Shown here one piece after another: positions 9,796 through 18,756 of a stretch of 64,000 bases of DNA (the stretch's first letter is position 1; the number at the start of each line of letters is the position of its first letter). The stretch is taken from NCBI GenBank assembly GCA_964386325.1, contig CAYLQY010000004.1:102572-166571 (forward strand), given 5' to 3'. Both the position numbers and the translations under genes were made by a program. The notes under the pieces were generated by a model that was not told the DNA's origin, made no database searches, and worked only from the letters and a program-made list of their open reading frames with translations. This DNA is from Anaerorhabdus sp964386325 (lineage in GTDB: Bacteria; Bacillota_I; Bacilli_A; Erysipelotrichales; Erysipelotrichaceae).

Positions 9796-10158
9796 ATCGT
9801 GTTGTTGCTTTGTAACTACAAAGTAATTACCTTCTGGGTCTGAGAAATTAAATGTTGGAATACCATCAATTTCCATGACATCACTTGCTGTTTTAATACG
9901 GTTGTGTAATTCATCAAACTCATTTGTATAGAGCATAAGTGATGGAACTGCATCAAGTACTTCTGGTGAATATTTCTTGATGAACTCTTTGTTAAAAAAC
10001 GAAAGTTCAATCATCGGTGATAATGCAATTACTTTATTGGTGAATCCATCTGGTAATTCAATTGTTTCTATAACTTCTGCATTGAAGTGAAATTTCCAAA
10101 ATTCAGTCAATTTATCGATGTCATCACCATAAATCATAATTCTAACTTTATTTATCAT
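9778..10158 (-). CDS. VOC (glyoxalase/bleomycin resistance) superfamily protein
   Basis: 126-residue single-module vicinal-oxygen-chelate fold protein. It starts MINKVRIMIYGDDIDKLTEFWK, the classic first beta strand and helix, and ends FNFSDPEGNYFVVTKQ, the typical last strand carrying a metal-binding Glu. The start is the ATG at 10158 because AAAGGAGACCC precedes it. A longer frame to 10272 adds 38 residues unlike the family. Substrate unknown. Proteins of this type include stress, antibiotic and glyoxalase enzymes; this one most resembles the PhnB/YaeR-like unassigned group. Confidence 0.85.
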   Translation of the reverse strand: MINKVRIMIYGDDIDKLTEFWKFHFNAEVIETIELPDGFTNKVIALSPMIELSFFNKEFIKKYSPEVLDAVPSLMLYTNEFDELHNRIKTASDVMEIDGIPTFNFSDPEGNYFVVTKQQHDKGLDY

Positions 10159-10298
10159 ACGGGTCTCCTTTTGAAGCGACTTGCTTCTTATATTATGAAT
10201 ATAGCACTGGTTTTTTGATAATTCACGTAAGATGATTATGACTTTTGAGTTTAGTTTGGGTATTTGGTACAATAGAGGTACGAATTGGAGAGGTTATT

Positions 10299-10823
10299 AT
10301 GGCAATACAATTTAGAAAAGTTGATAAAAGTGAGTTTTATAAGGTATATGAGGTAATTGAGAAAGCATTTCCATTATCTGAATATAGAACATTCGATGAA
10401 CAAATGGTATTAATGGAATTACCATATTTTAATGCGATGCTTATTGAAGCTGAAAATGCGTTAGTCGGAATCTTAATTGAATGGGAACTTGAACATGCGA
10501 TATATTTAGAACATCTTGCAGTGAATCCAGAAATACGTGGTAAAGGGTTAGGTTCAATACTTATGAGAGAATACCTATCAAAATCAGCAAATAATATTGT
10601 GCTTGAAGTAGAAGATATTGATACAGAAATTGCGCAACGAAGAATTGGATTTTATGAAAGATTAGGATTTACATTAAGTAATATTAGTTTTAAACAGCCA
10701 CAATTTGAGGGTAGAGATGAAGAAACTGTTAATTTAAGAATCATGCATTATCCAAATAATATTTCTAATGATGAATTACTGAAGATAAAAGAGGAAATAC
10801 TTCAAAAAGTTTATTTTCAATAA
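10299..10823 (+). CDS. GNAT family N-acetyltransferase
   Basis: 174 residues. The start is the ATG at 10299 behind TTGGAGAGG; the frame opens 54 bases earlier but without a binding site. The fold signature is clear. LEHLAVNPEIRGKGLGSILMREYL is the acetyl-CoA motif (R-G-K-G-L-G), followed by IVLEVEDIDTEIAQRRIGFYERLGF. The substrate cannot be assigned. It is divergent from the VOC gene with a short shared upstream region, and a hairpin terminator follows directly. Confidence 0.9.
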   Translation: MAIQFRKVDKSEFYKVYEVIEKAFPLSEYRTFDEQMVLMELPYFNAMLIEAENALVGILIEWELEHAIYLEHLAVNPEIRGKGLGSILMREYLSKSANNIVLEVEDIDTEIAQRRIGFYERLGFTLSNISFKQPQFEGRDEETVNLRIMHYPNNISNDELLKIKEEILQKVYFQ

Positions 10824-10848
10824 AATACTTCGAAATGAAGTATTTTTA
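10823..10848 (+). terminator. Rho-independent terminator after second GNAT gene
   Basis: 9-base perfect arms AAATACTTC and GAAGTATTT around GAAAT, followed by TT. It begins at the last base of the stop codon. Confidence 0.8.
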
Positions 10849-10944
10849 AATTTAACGCGATAAGAATGTGTAACATAATGTATTATTTGAACATAAAATG
10901 TACTATAATCAATAGAGAAGTTTAGTGTGGTAGGGGAGAATAAA

Positions 10945-12111
10945 ATGGAAAGTATTAAGAAGATGATACAAGAAAATATATTCATTTTATCAAAAAAACA
11001 AAGAAAACAATTTTATGACTATTTTCCGCATAAAGTTTACAAAACGGAAAGAAATATTTCAATTATAGTTGCGTTAACACAAGTTGTGATGATGATTTTG
11101 TTTTTGTTTCGAAAAGATGTTAATTTTCATGAATTTAGATTTGTTGCGTATTTTTCATTGTACGTATATTTATTTGTGGCTACTTTTCTTGCGATTGTAT
11201 TTTATAAGTATACGTATGAAAGAAATATGTTTAATGTCTATATTTGGTTAAGAAGAATTTACTGTTTTCTTATTTGTATGTGGCTTATGGGAATCACTTT
11301 GTTAGATCAAATGCAAGGTGCTGATTTATCGGTATTTAGTTACTTATTACCAACGATGGCAGCAGTTTTGTTAGTGAGTCCAGTAGAAAGTATTGTGATT
11401 TTTGGTTCTACATGGGTTTTATTAATCACAATGATTTTAACCTTTGGTAATCAACATAGTCATTTTGGAATCATCATAAATAGTATATTTGTAACAGTAT
11501 TGTCTATTTTTATTTCGTTTCGTTATTATCGAAGTATGGCAATTGAATTTTGTGACCGTTTAACTATTGAAAACCAATATAGGGAAATTAAACAAGTAAA
11601 TCATCAATTAGAAGATTTAGCTCATGTGGATCAATTAACAGGGTTATATAATCGACATTATCTACATCAAGTGATTTATCCGATGTTTAATGAGAACTTA
11701 AAAAATAATTTGCATTCAATGTGTTTAGTTTTGGATATCGATTTTTTCAAGCAATATAATGATAATTATGGTCATTTAAAAGGTGATGAATGTATCAAGC
11801 AAATCACAAAAGTAATTAGAGAATTTTGTGATCGGCATGGTGCTAATGCAATTCGTTATGGTGGGGAAGAATTTTTAATTATTAAAGTTGATAAGAATGA
11901 AGTGGATGCATTGGTCATAGCGAATGAATTGTTAGCTGAAATTAATAAAGAAAATATAAGAAGAGATGATCTTGAAATCAATCATGTAACAGTTAGTATT
12001 GGTATTTGGGATGATTCAATGTTTAAGGTGGAAACTCTTGAAGCTGCTATTCATTATGCGGATAATGCTTTATATAAAGCAAAAGATAATGGGAGAAATT
12101 GTATTTTTTAG
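10945..12111 (+). CDS. Membrane diguanylate cyclase (GGDEF domain)
   Basis: 388 residues; start at ATG 10945 behind AGGGGAG rather than the GTG 18 bases upstream. The first half has about six membrane segments (roughly residues 30-200) with no recognised sensory domain. A short linker leads to a GGDEF domain beginning LAHVDQLTGLYNRHYL, with the active loop RYGGEEFLI. Product GTP to c-di-GMP is expected because the GGEEF loop and the upstream LDIDFFKQYND metal site are intact. The usual product-inhibition I-site (RxxD) reads RHGA, so feedback inhibition is probably lost. The membrane part may sense a signal that cannot be read here. Confidence 0.92.
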   Translation: MESIKKMIQENIFILSKKQRKQFYDYFPHKVYKTERNISIIVALTQVVMMILFLFRKDVNFHEFRFVAYFSLYVYLFVATFLAIVFYKYTYERNMFNVYIWLRRIYCFLICMWLMGITLLDQMQGADLSVFSYLLPTMAAVLLVSPVESIVIFGSTWVLLITMILTFGNQHSHFGIIINSIFVTVLSIFISFRYYRSMAIEFCDRLTIENQYREIKQVNHQLEDLAHVDQLTGLYNRHYLHQVIYPMFNENLKNNLHSMCLVLDIDFFKQYNDNYGHLKGDECIKQITKVIREFCDRHGANAIRYGGEEFLIIKVDKNEVDALVIANELLAEINKENIRRDDLEINHVTVSIGIWDDSMFKVETLEAAIHYADNALYKAKDNGRNCIF

Positions 12112-12450
12112 AGATATTTTTTTAATACGAACCCTATAAGCAAAGCGTGCGTTATTGCTTCAAAGATAATAGGGCTGTATGATGAATCAGACCATAAAAT
12201 CCTTTAATTGTGGTGATTTAATATGAATATACAAGAAATCACAAGAATAATTTCGAGAAATTTGAAAAACAGCTTGCTGTTGAAAAAGAGATAGTTTGTC
12301 CAAATGTAAGTCAAATAAAATTAATATACAAGCTTGGTTTATATTTTAGCGTGCTTACTAAGCAGGACATCTACTTTGTGATACAATTCCACTAAAGTAA
12401 ACAAATGAAAAAAGTAAATCTCATCTGTTTATGAAAGGTGGGATTTTTTA
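12112..12450 (+). other. Gene-poor stretch with a nested hairpin
   Basis: No convincing gene. A nested fold is visible: CCCTAT (12132-12137) pairs with ATAGGG (12169-12174), and inside it AAGCAA (12138-12143) pairs with TTGCTT (12155-12160). No T run follows, so it is not a standard terminator. The rest has short broken frames. On the minus strand about 30 codons (near 12112-12205) read as a hydrophobic tail and could be a relic, but nothing supports it as a gene. Confidence 0.4.
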
Positions 12451-12684
12451 ATGGTAAGGAAAACAAAGTATAGTGCAAAACAAAAGATAGAAGTCAGCAT
12501 ACAATATTAAAGCGGGATAAAATCTGCAAAACAAATCGAAAAAGAATTAGGCATAAGCAAAAGAGAATCTGCGATTGTGAAGGAATGGAAAAAAGTATAT
12601 AAGATATTTGGGGCAGAAGGTTTTGAAGAAAACAAAACGAATAAAACATATTCTAAAGAGTTACAATCAAAAGTAAGTATTTAA
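12451..12684 (+). pseudogene. Degenerate IS3-family transposase orfA relic
   Basis: The frame from ATG 12451 (GTGGG upstream) reads VRKTKYSAKQKIEVSIQY, then an in-frame TAA at 12508-12510, and continues with KSAKQIEKELGISKRESAI, VKEWKKVYKIFGAEGFE and NKTYSKELQSKV before a stop at 12682-12684. Helix-turn-helix plus the WxxxYxxxGxEG step and the NKTYSKEL restart is the pattern of IS3/IS150-type OrfA (two HTH units). The second HTH is cut short and no orfB follows. The copy is therefore dead: one internal stop, a truncated end, no integrase. Confidence 0.7.
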
Positions 12685-12685
12685 A

Positions 12686-12713
12686 AACCATCTATTCGAT
12701 TGAATAGATGGTT
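12686..12713. repeat. Perfect 12-bp inverted repeat at end of IS relic
   Basis: AACCATCTATTC and GAATAGATGGTT around GATT, 2 bases after the relic's stop codon. It may be a transcription stop of the former element or part of its internal structure. No T tract follows. Confidence 0.6.
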
Positions 12714-13010
12714 ACTTACTACATTTAGATTTACTTATTTCCACTGTCTAGTTGATAGGGCAGTTATCAGATGATATCGCTTTTTAAATTGCAATTATTA
12801 ATCATATGAAATTGTCAAAATCTACACATTTTGAGAAATGACGAATTCTCACTTATTATTTTAATACATTATATCATTTGTGTCAATTTTGTGCGAAAAT
12901 GATGAAAATTATTTGATTATTCTTCACAAAATCTTAATTATTTACTATAATATTGTATTTTTTAGTAGCTGTTATTCTCTAAATGTGTAGATTATGATAA
13001 GGAGAGAACA
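12714..13010 (+). promoter_or_regulatory. Leader of the surface protein gene, with promoter at 12923-12951
   Basis: AT-rich stretch without a gene. A sigma-A-like promoter is visible: TTCACA (12923-12928), 17 bases, TATAAT (12946-12951). The transcript would carry about a 50-base leader ending in AAGGAGAG before the ATG at 13011. The part near 12747-12768 (CTGTCTAGTTGATAGGGCAG) looks like the border of the IS relic, an inference from resemblance to IS3 ends. Confidence 0.55.
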
Positions 13011-16000
13011 ATGAAAAGATTTAGTAAATTACTGTTAGCTAGTATGTTATTTTTTAGCGTAATGACATTGAATATTACAGCTGAAGATACTAACATACCA
13101 CCAGTAGATGGACAAACTGAAGAGTCAAATGTTCAAGACACTATGGTTGATCCTGGTGAAGAACCAAATGAAGAACCAAGCACAAACCCTGGTACAAATA
13201 ATCCAACTGAGGAAGAAGGTATAAATCCTGAAAACTCTAATCCTGAAGTGAGCAACGAACCAAGTGATTTAGATTCAAAACAATTTAATGAAGAGGGTTA
13301 TGATGCCAATAAAATAGTCGCATGTGTAGTAAAGATTGACGAGACTTGTTATGAGACATTAGAAACTGCAATTTCAGCTGCGACTTCTTCAACGATTGTT
13401 TTGCAAGAAGATGTGGTTGTAAATGACTCAATAATTATAGATGCTAACAAAAATATAGTGTTTGATTTAAATGGTAAAAATATTAGTGTGAATTCATCAG
13501 TTCAAAAAGCACTATTTAAGGTAAAGAATGCTGGATTAACAATTAAAGATAGTGTTGGTGCTGGGAAAGCAACTGGTAATGAAACAGCTGTTACTGTCTT
13601 AGAAAATGGTAATTTCACTTTGGAAAGTGGAGCTATAGAAGGACAATGGTATGGAGTTTCTGGTAATGGAGCTGGAAATGATAATACAACTATTGAAATA
13701 AAGGGTGGTTCAATATCTGCAGTTTATACTAATGATGGAACCGCAATTTATCATCCGCAAGCAGGTGTACTAAAAATTAGTGGTGGAACAATAACGGGTA
13801 GTACTGGTATTCAAATTTGTGGTGGTAATGCAACGATAAGTGGTGGAACTATTAATGCCACAGCATCAGATTTAAGAACAAATAAAGGTACTGGAGATGG
13901 TTCTATTATTGATGGAGCTGCATTATCTATTATAGAAAGAGCATATCCTAATGGTGCACCTACTGTAACTGTTAATGGTGGTGTATTCAATTCAGCGAAT
14001 AGTACTGCAATGCTTGTATATTCATGGAGAAATGATAGTGGAACTTCATCAGCATGGGCAACAGCAAAAGATAATATAACTGTTATTGGTGGTGATTTCT
14101 CGCAAGATATCGATCATCAATTGATATCTGAAGGTTATGAAAGCACATTGTCAAATGGCAGATATACTGTAGCAGAAATGAATGTTGTTGCGATAGTGGG
14201 CGATAAGAAATATTCTAGTTTAGCGAAAGCAATGGAAGAATCAAGCGGGGCGACTGTTGTTGTACAAAAAGATACTACGCTAGACACGTATACTGTCGCT
14301 AATGACAAGACTGTTAATCTCGACTTAAATGGTAAAACTGTTGATTTAAAAGCGACTTCATTAGTTAATAATGGAGTATTAACAATTAAAGATAATACAG
14401 CTACAGGTACAACAATTACTGCTTATACTGCAGGTAAAATTACCAGTGGTAATAATACAATCATTAATAATGGAACATTAACAATTGAGAATGGTGTTAT
14501 TGATGCAACTGCTCATGGAAAATCTGCAATTTTAAATAATTCTAATGGAACATTAACTATGACAAATGGTAAACTGACACGTAGTAATGAAGCAGGGATT
14601 ACTGGTGGTAATGGTGGTAACAGTTTCTATGTACTCTTCAATAAAGGTACAATTGAGTCAATTAGTGGTGGCTTTATTGTTGCAAATGGCAGTTTTAGTT
14701 CATTGATTAATAACTTGGGAACATCTAGTAAAACTGCATTAATTAAGAGTATTTCAGGTGGCGTTTTTGAAAATAACTTCGTTGTACTTAAGAATGATGA
14801 TTATAGTGAAATAACAACAATAAGTGGAGGAACATTCACATCAGGTGTTAATACTGTGAACGGTTCTACAATAACAAACTATGGAAAAATTGGAACAATA
14901 AGTGGCGGATTATTCGTGAATAAAGGGAAATCTACCTCAGTTCTTGCGACGCTTACTTGGAAAGATAAAAGTAACATCGAGTTTGTAGGGTCTGTAAATA
15001 GTATCACAGGTGGTACTTTCTTAGCTCAAGGAAAAGGCTCGGCTATTTTAATTGCAAATGATGGTAAGTGTAGTACTAAACCAGTTGTTAATATTAGCGA
15101 AGCAAACGTATATGGAAACCTTAATGTACGTGGTGAAAGTACACTTGCGATTAGTGGGGGCAAGTACTCAGTAAGTCCATTAAATTATGTTGTTGACGGA
15201 AAAACAGCTTTTTCTCAAACTAATACAATTGATGGTATAACATACAACTTTATAATTACACCTAAAGCTGCTGACATTCCAGTTGTTGAAGTTGGAGATG
15301 AAATTATTGAGGTTAACACAGATAGTGGCGTTATTCCTCCAGCAGGGTCTATAGATAATATTGCTAAGTCAACTATAAACTTGGATGATGCAATATTAAG
15401 TGTTGCAAATGATAAGACAATTGTTAAAGACAAAGAAAAATTAATCGAAATATTAGGAAATAAATTTTCAACAATGACTGATGCTGAAAAAGCAAATGCT
15501 AAAATTGTTATAGAAACAAAAACAATAATTGATGTTGTTGGTTATCAAGAAAGTGATGGAAAAAAGACATTAAATGTTGAAATCACACCTTATTATGATC
15601 TTTATGCAACATTTGCTTTAAGTGCTGATAGTATGAGCGATTTAAATTCGGTGAAAATCACTAACACTTCTGTAGAGTTAAAAGTAACAACTCCAGTTGA
15701 GTTAAAATTACCTGTAGATTTAATTGAGAATGCAAATGATGATTCAAATTACTTATTTGTTCAACATACTAAAGCAGATGGCAAACAATACATTTATAGA
15801 ACAACTTATGAAAATGGTGTAGTGACATTTACAAATCCAAATGGATTTAGTTCATTTGCGGTTATTCTAGATGCTCGTCAAGGTAAAATGTTCTTTGGTA
15901 GCGGTGATACAACTGGTGCTAAATATGACTTTGGAAATGTAGGCCAAGCTTTACCTACCTCAATTGAACCTAATTCTACATTTAAAGGATGGAAGTACAA

Positions 16001-16241
16001 TGGAGTTCTTTATACAACATTTACTGATGAATTATTAGATTTATTGAATACAAATGTTGAAATTACACTAACTCCTGAATTTGTAAAAAATCCAAGTACT
16101 GGTTCTTCTTGGGATGATGGTGGACCGTTTACAACAGACAAGAATGGTAACATCTTCGACCGTTGGGGAAATGAAATATATCATAATCCTACTGGGACAA
16201 CAAGTAAAGGTTATAAAGTTCCAAACACTGGTGTAAAATAA
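13011..16241 (+). CDS. Secreted beta-helix surface protein ending in VPNTGVK
   Basis: 1076 residues. A signal peptide (about residues 1-24, MKRFSKLLLASMLFFSVMTL then NITAED) is followed by an acidic Pro/Asn/Glu linker (25-90). Two similar modules start near residues 104 and 390 (ETLETAISAATSSTIVLQED; SLAKAMEESSGATVVVQKD), each opening a long array of short strands with many SISGGTF or TINGGVF turns, typical of right-handed beta-helix adhesins or glycan-binding proteins. Residues about 740-1000 form a separate domain that includes a SSFAVILDA strand. The chain stops at KVPNTGVK with no following hydrophobic segment. The sortase gene 100 bases downstream suggests the tail is a processing or attachment signal, although a membrane anchor is missing. 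Function beyond surface location is unknown. Confidence 0.85.
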   Translation: MKRFSKLLLASMLFFSVMTLNITAEDTNIPPVDGQTEESNVQDTMVDPGEEPNEEPSTNPGTNNPTEEEGINPENSNPEVSNEPSDLDSKQFNEEGYDANKIVACVVKIDETCYETLETAISAATSSTIVLQEDVVVNDSIIIDANKNIVFDLNGKNISVNSSVQKALFKVKNAGLTIKDSVGAGKATGNETAVTVLENGNFTLESGAIEGQWYGVSGNGAGNDNTTIEIKGGSISAVYTNDGTAIYHPQAGVLKISGGTITGSTGIQICGGNATISGGTINATASDLRTNKGTGDGSIIDGAALSIIERAYPNGAPTVTVNGGVFNSANSTAMLVYSWRNDSGTSSAWATAKDNITVIGGDFSQDIDHQLISEGYESTLSNGRYTVAEMNVVAIVGDKKYSSLAKAMEESSGATVVVQKDTTLDTYTVANDKTVNLDLNGKTVDLKATSLVNNGVLTIKDNTATGTTITAYTAGKITSGNNTIINNGTLTIENGVIDATAHGKSAILNNSNGTLTMTNGKLTRSNEAGITGGNGGNSFYVLFNKGTIESISGGFIVANGSFSSLINNLGTSSKTALIKSISGGVFENNFVVLKNDDYSEITTISGGTFTSGVNTVNGSTITNYGKIGTISGGLFVNKGKSTSVLATLTWKDKSNIEFVGSVNSITGGTFLAQGKGSAILIANDGKCSTKPVVNISEANVYGNLNVRGESTLAISGGKYSVSPLNYVVDGKTAFSQTNTIDGITYNFIITPKAADIPVVEVGDEIIEVNTDSGVIPPAGSIDNIAKSTINLDDAILSVANDKTIVKDKEKLIEILGNKFSTMTDAEKANAKIVIETKTIIDVVGYQESDGKKTLNVEITPYYDLYATFALSADSMSDLNSVKITNTSVELKVTTPVELKLPVDLIENANDDSNYLFVQHTKADGKQYIYRTTYENGVVTFTNPNGFSSFAVILDARQGKMFFGSGDTTGAKYDFGNVGQALPTSIEPNSTFKGWKYNGVLYTTFTDELLDLLNTNVEITLTPEFVKNPSTGSSWDDGGPFTTDKNGNIFDRWGNEIYHNPTGTTSKGYKVPNTGVK

Positions 16242-16248
16242 ATATACA

Positions 16249-16270
16249 AGCCACTTCGGTGGCTCTTTTT
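16249..16270 (+). terminator. Rho-independent terminator after surface protein gene
   Basis: AGCCAC and GTGGCT around TTCG (a stable tetraloop), followed by CTTTTT. It separates the surface protein gene from the sortase gene. Confidence 0.9.
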
Positions 16271-16347
16271 ATCTTATCGGTGATGACAGAAAAACTAGAG
16301 TAATCTTATTATGATTTGTTTTATAAGTTATATTTCTTGGAGGAGTT

Positions 16348-17049
16348 ATGATGAAGAAAAAAATTATTATTATCGTTGCGGCGATTGTAGCGATTTGTGG
16401 ACTAATCTTTGCATTAAATCAAAATAATTCAGGGCAAGTTGTAATAGTACCAACACCACTACCTTCGGCTACAACAAGTGTATATAGCAATGAAGAATGG
16501 TTGAATAGCAAAAAAATGAATGATGAGTATGTTGGAAGAATTCACTTTGAAAGTGGTTTAATTGATGAACAGATTGTACAAGCGGAAGATAATGAAAAGT
16601 ACTTGCAATTAAGTTGGGATAATCAACAAACATCTCATGGATCTGTATTTATGGATTATCGTAATAGCATTAGTGATCAAAATATTATTTTATATGGGCA
16701 TTTTGTATATGCGGACGAAAGCCTAATTTTTAGTCCGTTACATCAATTGATACTACAAGAGAATTATATGAATAATAAAGTGATTCAACTAGATCTTGAA
16801 AATGAAAGAAGAAACTATGAAGTTATATCAGTATTCTATTATGAAATGGATAATCCAACATTAGAATATTTTCACCCAAATTATGAGCAAAATTACTTTC
16901 AACTCTATATGGATATGGTTAAGCAAAAGGAATTTTATTCTACAGGTAATGAGCTTTCGATGAATGATAAATTTTTAACATTACAAACTTGTGTTAGAGA
17001 TCGTGATGACCTTCGTTTAATTGTTTTGGCTAAATTGGTCGAAGAATAG
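16348..17049 (+). CDS. Class B-type sortase
   Basis: Membrane transpeptidase that cleaves sorting signals on exported proteins. 233 residues: an N-terminal membrane anchor (residues 4-23), an extracellular linker, then the sortase fold with catalytic H118 in ILYGHFVYADE, C215 in LTLQTCVRDRD and R223. The motif spacing and the STAIR-like stretch SVFMDYRN before the His are those of class B sortases. GGAGGAG lies only 2 bases before the first ATG, so the second ATG (16351) may be the real start. The neighbour upstream ends in VPNTGVK, a possible substrate. Confidence 0.92.
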   Translation: MMKKKIIIIVAAIVAICGLIFALNQNNSGQVVIVPTPLPSATTSVYSNEEWLNSKKMNDEYVGRIHFESGLIDEQIVQAEDNEKYLQLSWDNQQTSHGSVFMDYRNSISDQNIILYGHFVYADESLIFSPLHQLILQENYMNNKVIQLDLENERRNYEVISVFYYEMDNPTLEYFHPNYEQNYFQLYMDMVKQKEFYSTGNELSMNDKFLTLQTCVRDRDDLRLIVLAKLVEE

Positions 17050-17156
17050 TTATATTGTTAGAAACTTGAATTAGAGAATGAAACTCATTAATAACTTTAG
17101 AATGAAGTTTAGCCTATTTTCATTTTTTTCATGTAAAATAAAGTAGAGGTGAGAAC

Positions 17157-17699
17157 ATGAAGAGAAATGTAATTCTATATATTGCGATGAGTTTAGATGG
17201 ATATATAGCGGATAAATATGGTGGTGTTGATTGGTTAAAGGGAGAAGATGAGAATTATAATGATGATACAAGTTATCAAGAACTCCTTGATGAAATTGAT
17301 ACTGTAATTATGGGTTATGCAACTTATGATCAAGTTACAAATGAGTTATCTCCTGATAATTGGCCATATCTTGGTAAAAAGACCTATGTATTGTCACATC
17401 GAACTATAGAAAATAGTAAAGACATTGAATTTGTGAATGAAAATGTAATTCAGCTATATACAAATTTACAAATCAAAAAAGGTAAATCAATCTGGATTTG
17501 TGGTGGCTCAGATATTGTAAGTCAGTTTGTAAATGAAGATTTAGTAGATGAATATCGGGTATTTATCATTCCAACAATACTTGGTGAAGGAGTATCATTA
17601 TTTTCAAATATTCAACAAAAAACAAATCTACGATGTAAATCGGTGGATATGTTAAATGGAATTGTACGTTGTGTTTATTTGAAATCAGAATTAAAATAA
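17157..17699 (+). CDS. Dihydrofolate reductase/RibD-like family protein
   Basis: 180 residues of the RibD C-terminal/DHFR-like fold. It starts NVILYIAMSLDGYIADKYGG, the family signature, and has VIMGYATYDQV, KKTYVLSHR, IWICGGSDIVSQFVNE and a final DEYRVFIIPTILGEGVSLF. Members such as YyaP and YwjB are NADPH-binding reductases of unknown substrate. True folate reduction is not established for this branch. AGAGGTGAG precedes the start. It is the first of a run of four small same-strand genes. Confidence 0.88.
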   Translation: MKRNVILYIAMSLDGYIADKYGGVDWLKGEDENYNDDTSYQELLDEIDTVIMGYATYDQVTNELSPDNWPYLGKKTYVLSHRTIENSKDIEFVNENVIQLYTNLQIKKGKSIWICGGSDIVSQFVNEDLVDEYRVFIIPTILGEGVSLFSNIQQKTNLRCKSVDMLNGIVRCVYLKSELK

Positions 17700-17712
17700 A
17701 GAAGGTGATAAA

Positions 17713-18042
17713 ATGAAAATAGAATTGAAACAGTATATACCTTATTTATTGTCATTTGTATTTATTTTTGTGGGACTTCCATTATTTATGGGAGATACAG
17801 GTTCTGCAATGATTGTGATACTTATGATTATGCCAGCGTGTTTATTATCGACATCAATCATTTTTAGCTATACTTATGAAAAATTCGATTTGATTTATTT
17901 AGTGTTGTTAGAATGTTTTGTGTTGATTTCAATTTTTGTATTTATGAATAGTACAGCTCTTATTTATACAATTGTTTATCTTGTTGTAGCGCTAGTGGGC
18001 AATGGCATTGGCTATTTGCTTAGTAAGCGTAAAGAAAAATAA
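17713..18042 (+). CDS. Small four-helix membrane protein, unknown
   Basis: 109 residues and almost entirely hydrophobic. Membrane segments lie at about residues 9-26, 31-50, 59-77 and 80-102, ending in a basic tail (SKRKEK). No family recognised. AAGAAGGTGATAAA gives a ribosome binding site 13 bases after the preceding stop, and the next gene begins 3 bases after this one, so it belongs to the same transcript as the DHFR-like and DUF1232 genes. Confidence 0.75.
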   Translation: MKIELKQYIPYLLSFVFIFVGLPLFMGDTGSAMIVILMIMPACLLSTSIIFSYTYEKFDLIYLVLLECFVLISIFVFMNSTALIYTIVYLVVALVGNGIGYLLSKRKEK

Positions 18043-18045
18043 ACG

Positions 18046-18408
18046 ATGAATGTAAAAGAAATTGCAAAAAAATGTAAACAAGATTTGCCGATTATTTATT
18101 TTGTATTTAAAAATAATTCAACACCTTTATTTAGCAAACTATTAGCAGGAATAACAATTGGCTATGCTTTGTCGCCAATTGATCTTATACCAGATTTTAT
18201 ACCAATTCTTGGATATTTGGATGATTTAATACTTCTTCCATTTTTGATTACTATGACGATGAAAAGTTTGCCTGAATCAATAATTGCTGAAGCTAGAAAG
18301 TCGTCGATTGACTTTTGGGAGAATTATTCTAAAAAATGGTATTATGCAATTCCAATAGTGCTACTCTGGGTGTTACTCATTTTTGTTGTTATTGAAGGAT
18401 TACTTTAG
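18046..18408 (+). CDS. DUF1232 (YkvA-like) membrane protein
   Basis: 120 residues. The core AGITIGYALSPIDLIPDFIPILGYLDDLILLPF is the hallmark DUF1232 hairpin, split here over residues 35-65. A second membrane segment at about 100-119 ends the chain. The family is widespread in Firmicutes and has no established role. The start has little of its own ribosome binding site and sits 3 bases after the previous stop, so translation is probably coupled. Confidence 0.88.
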   Translation: MNVKEIAKKCKQDLPIIYFVFKNNSTPLFSKLLAGITIGYALSPIDLIPDFIPILGYLDDLILLPFLITMTMKSLPESIIAEARKSSIDFWENYSKKWYYAIPIVLLWVLLIFVVIEGLL

Positions 18409-18417
18409 GAGGTTCTT

Positions 18418-18756
18418 ATGACAGTTATTGATGATTACATTGCAACATGTCCGGTTGAACATCAACCAAAATTAGTAGAGATACGTGAAATAATAAAAAA
18501 GGCAGCACCTCAAGCAGAAGAAAAAATTAGCTGGGGTATGCCAACATTTTATTTGAATGGAAATTTAGTTCACTTTGCCGATGCAAAGAAGCACATCGGT
18601 TTTTATCCTGGAGCAACAGGTGTAAGTGACTTTGAAGAACGTATTCAAGAGTACAAGCATTCTAAAGGAGCAATTCAATTTCCTTTAGATAAACCACTCC
18701 CTAAAAAATTAATAACGGATATTGTAAAGCATCGAATTCAAGAAAATTGTGAATGA
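18418..18756 (+). CDS. DUF1801 / YdhG-like protein
   Basis: 112 residues, soluble. The pattern VIDDYIATCPVEHQPKLVEI, then EKISWGMPTFYLNGNLVHFA, HIGFYPGATGV and a final GAIQFPLDKPLPKKLI is that of the DUF1801 family (YdhG-like, sometimes called iron chaperone or YdeI-like). No catalytic residues are known. GGAGGTTCTT precedes the ATG. It ends one base before the stop codon of the opposing DNA repair gene. Confidence 0.85.
   Translation: MTVIDDYIATCPVEHQPKLVEIREIIKKAAPQAEEKISWGMPTFYLNGNLVHFADAKKHIGFYPGATGVSDFEERIQEYKHSKGAIQFPLDKPLPKKLITDIVKHRIQENCE

Noticed and set aside
12112..12205. Hydrophobic minus-strand stretch read as a membrane protein end
   Set aside because: Only about 30 codons, a stop upstream, no start or neighbours that would complete it.
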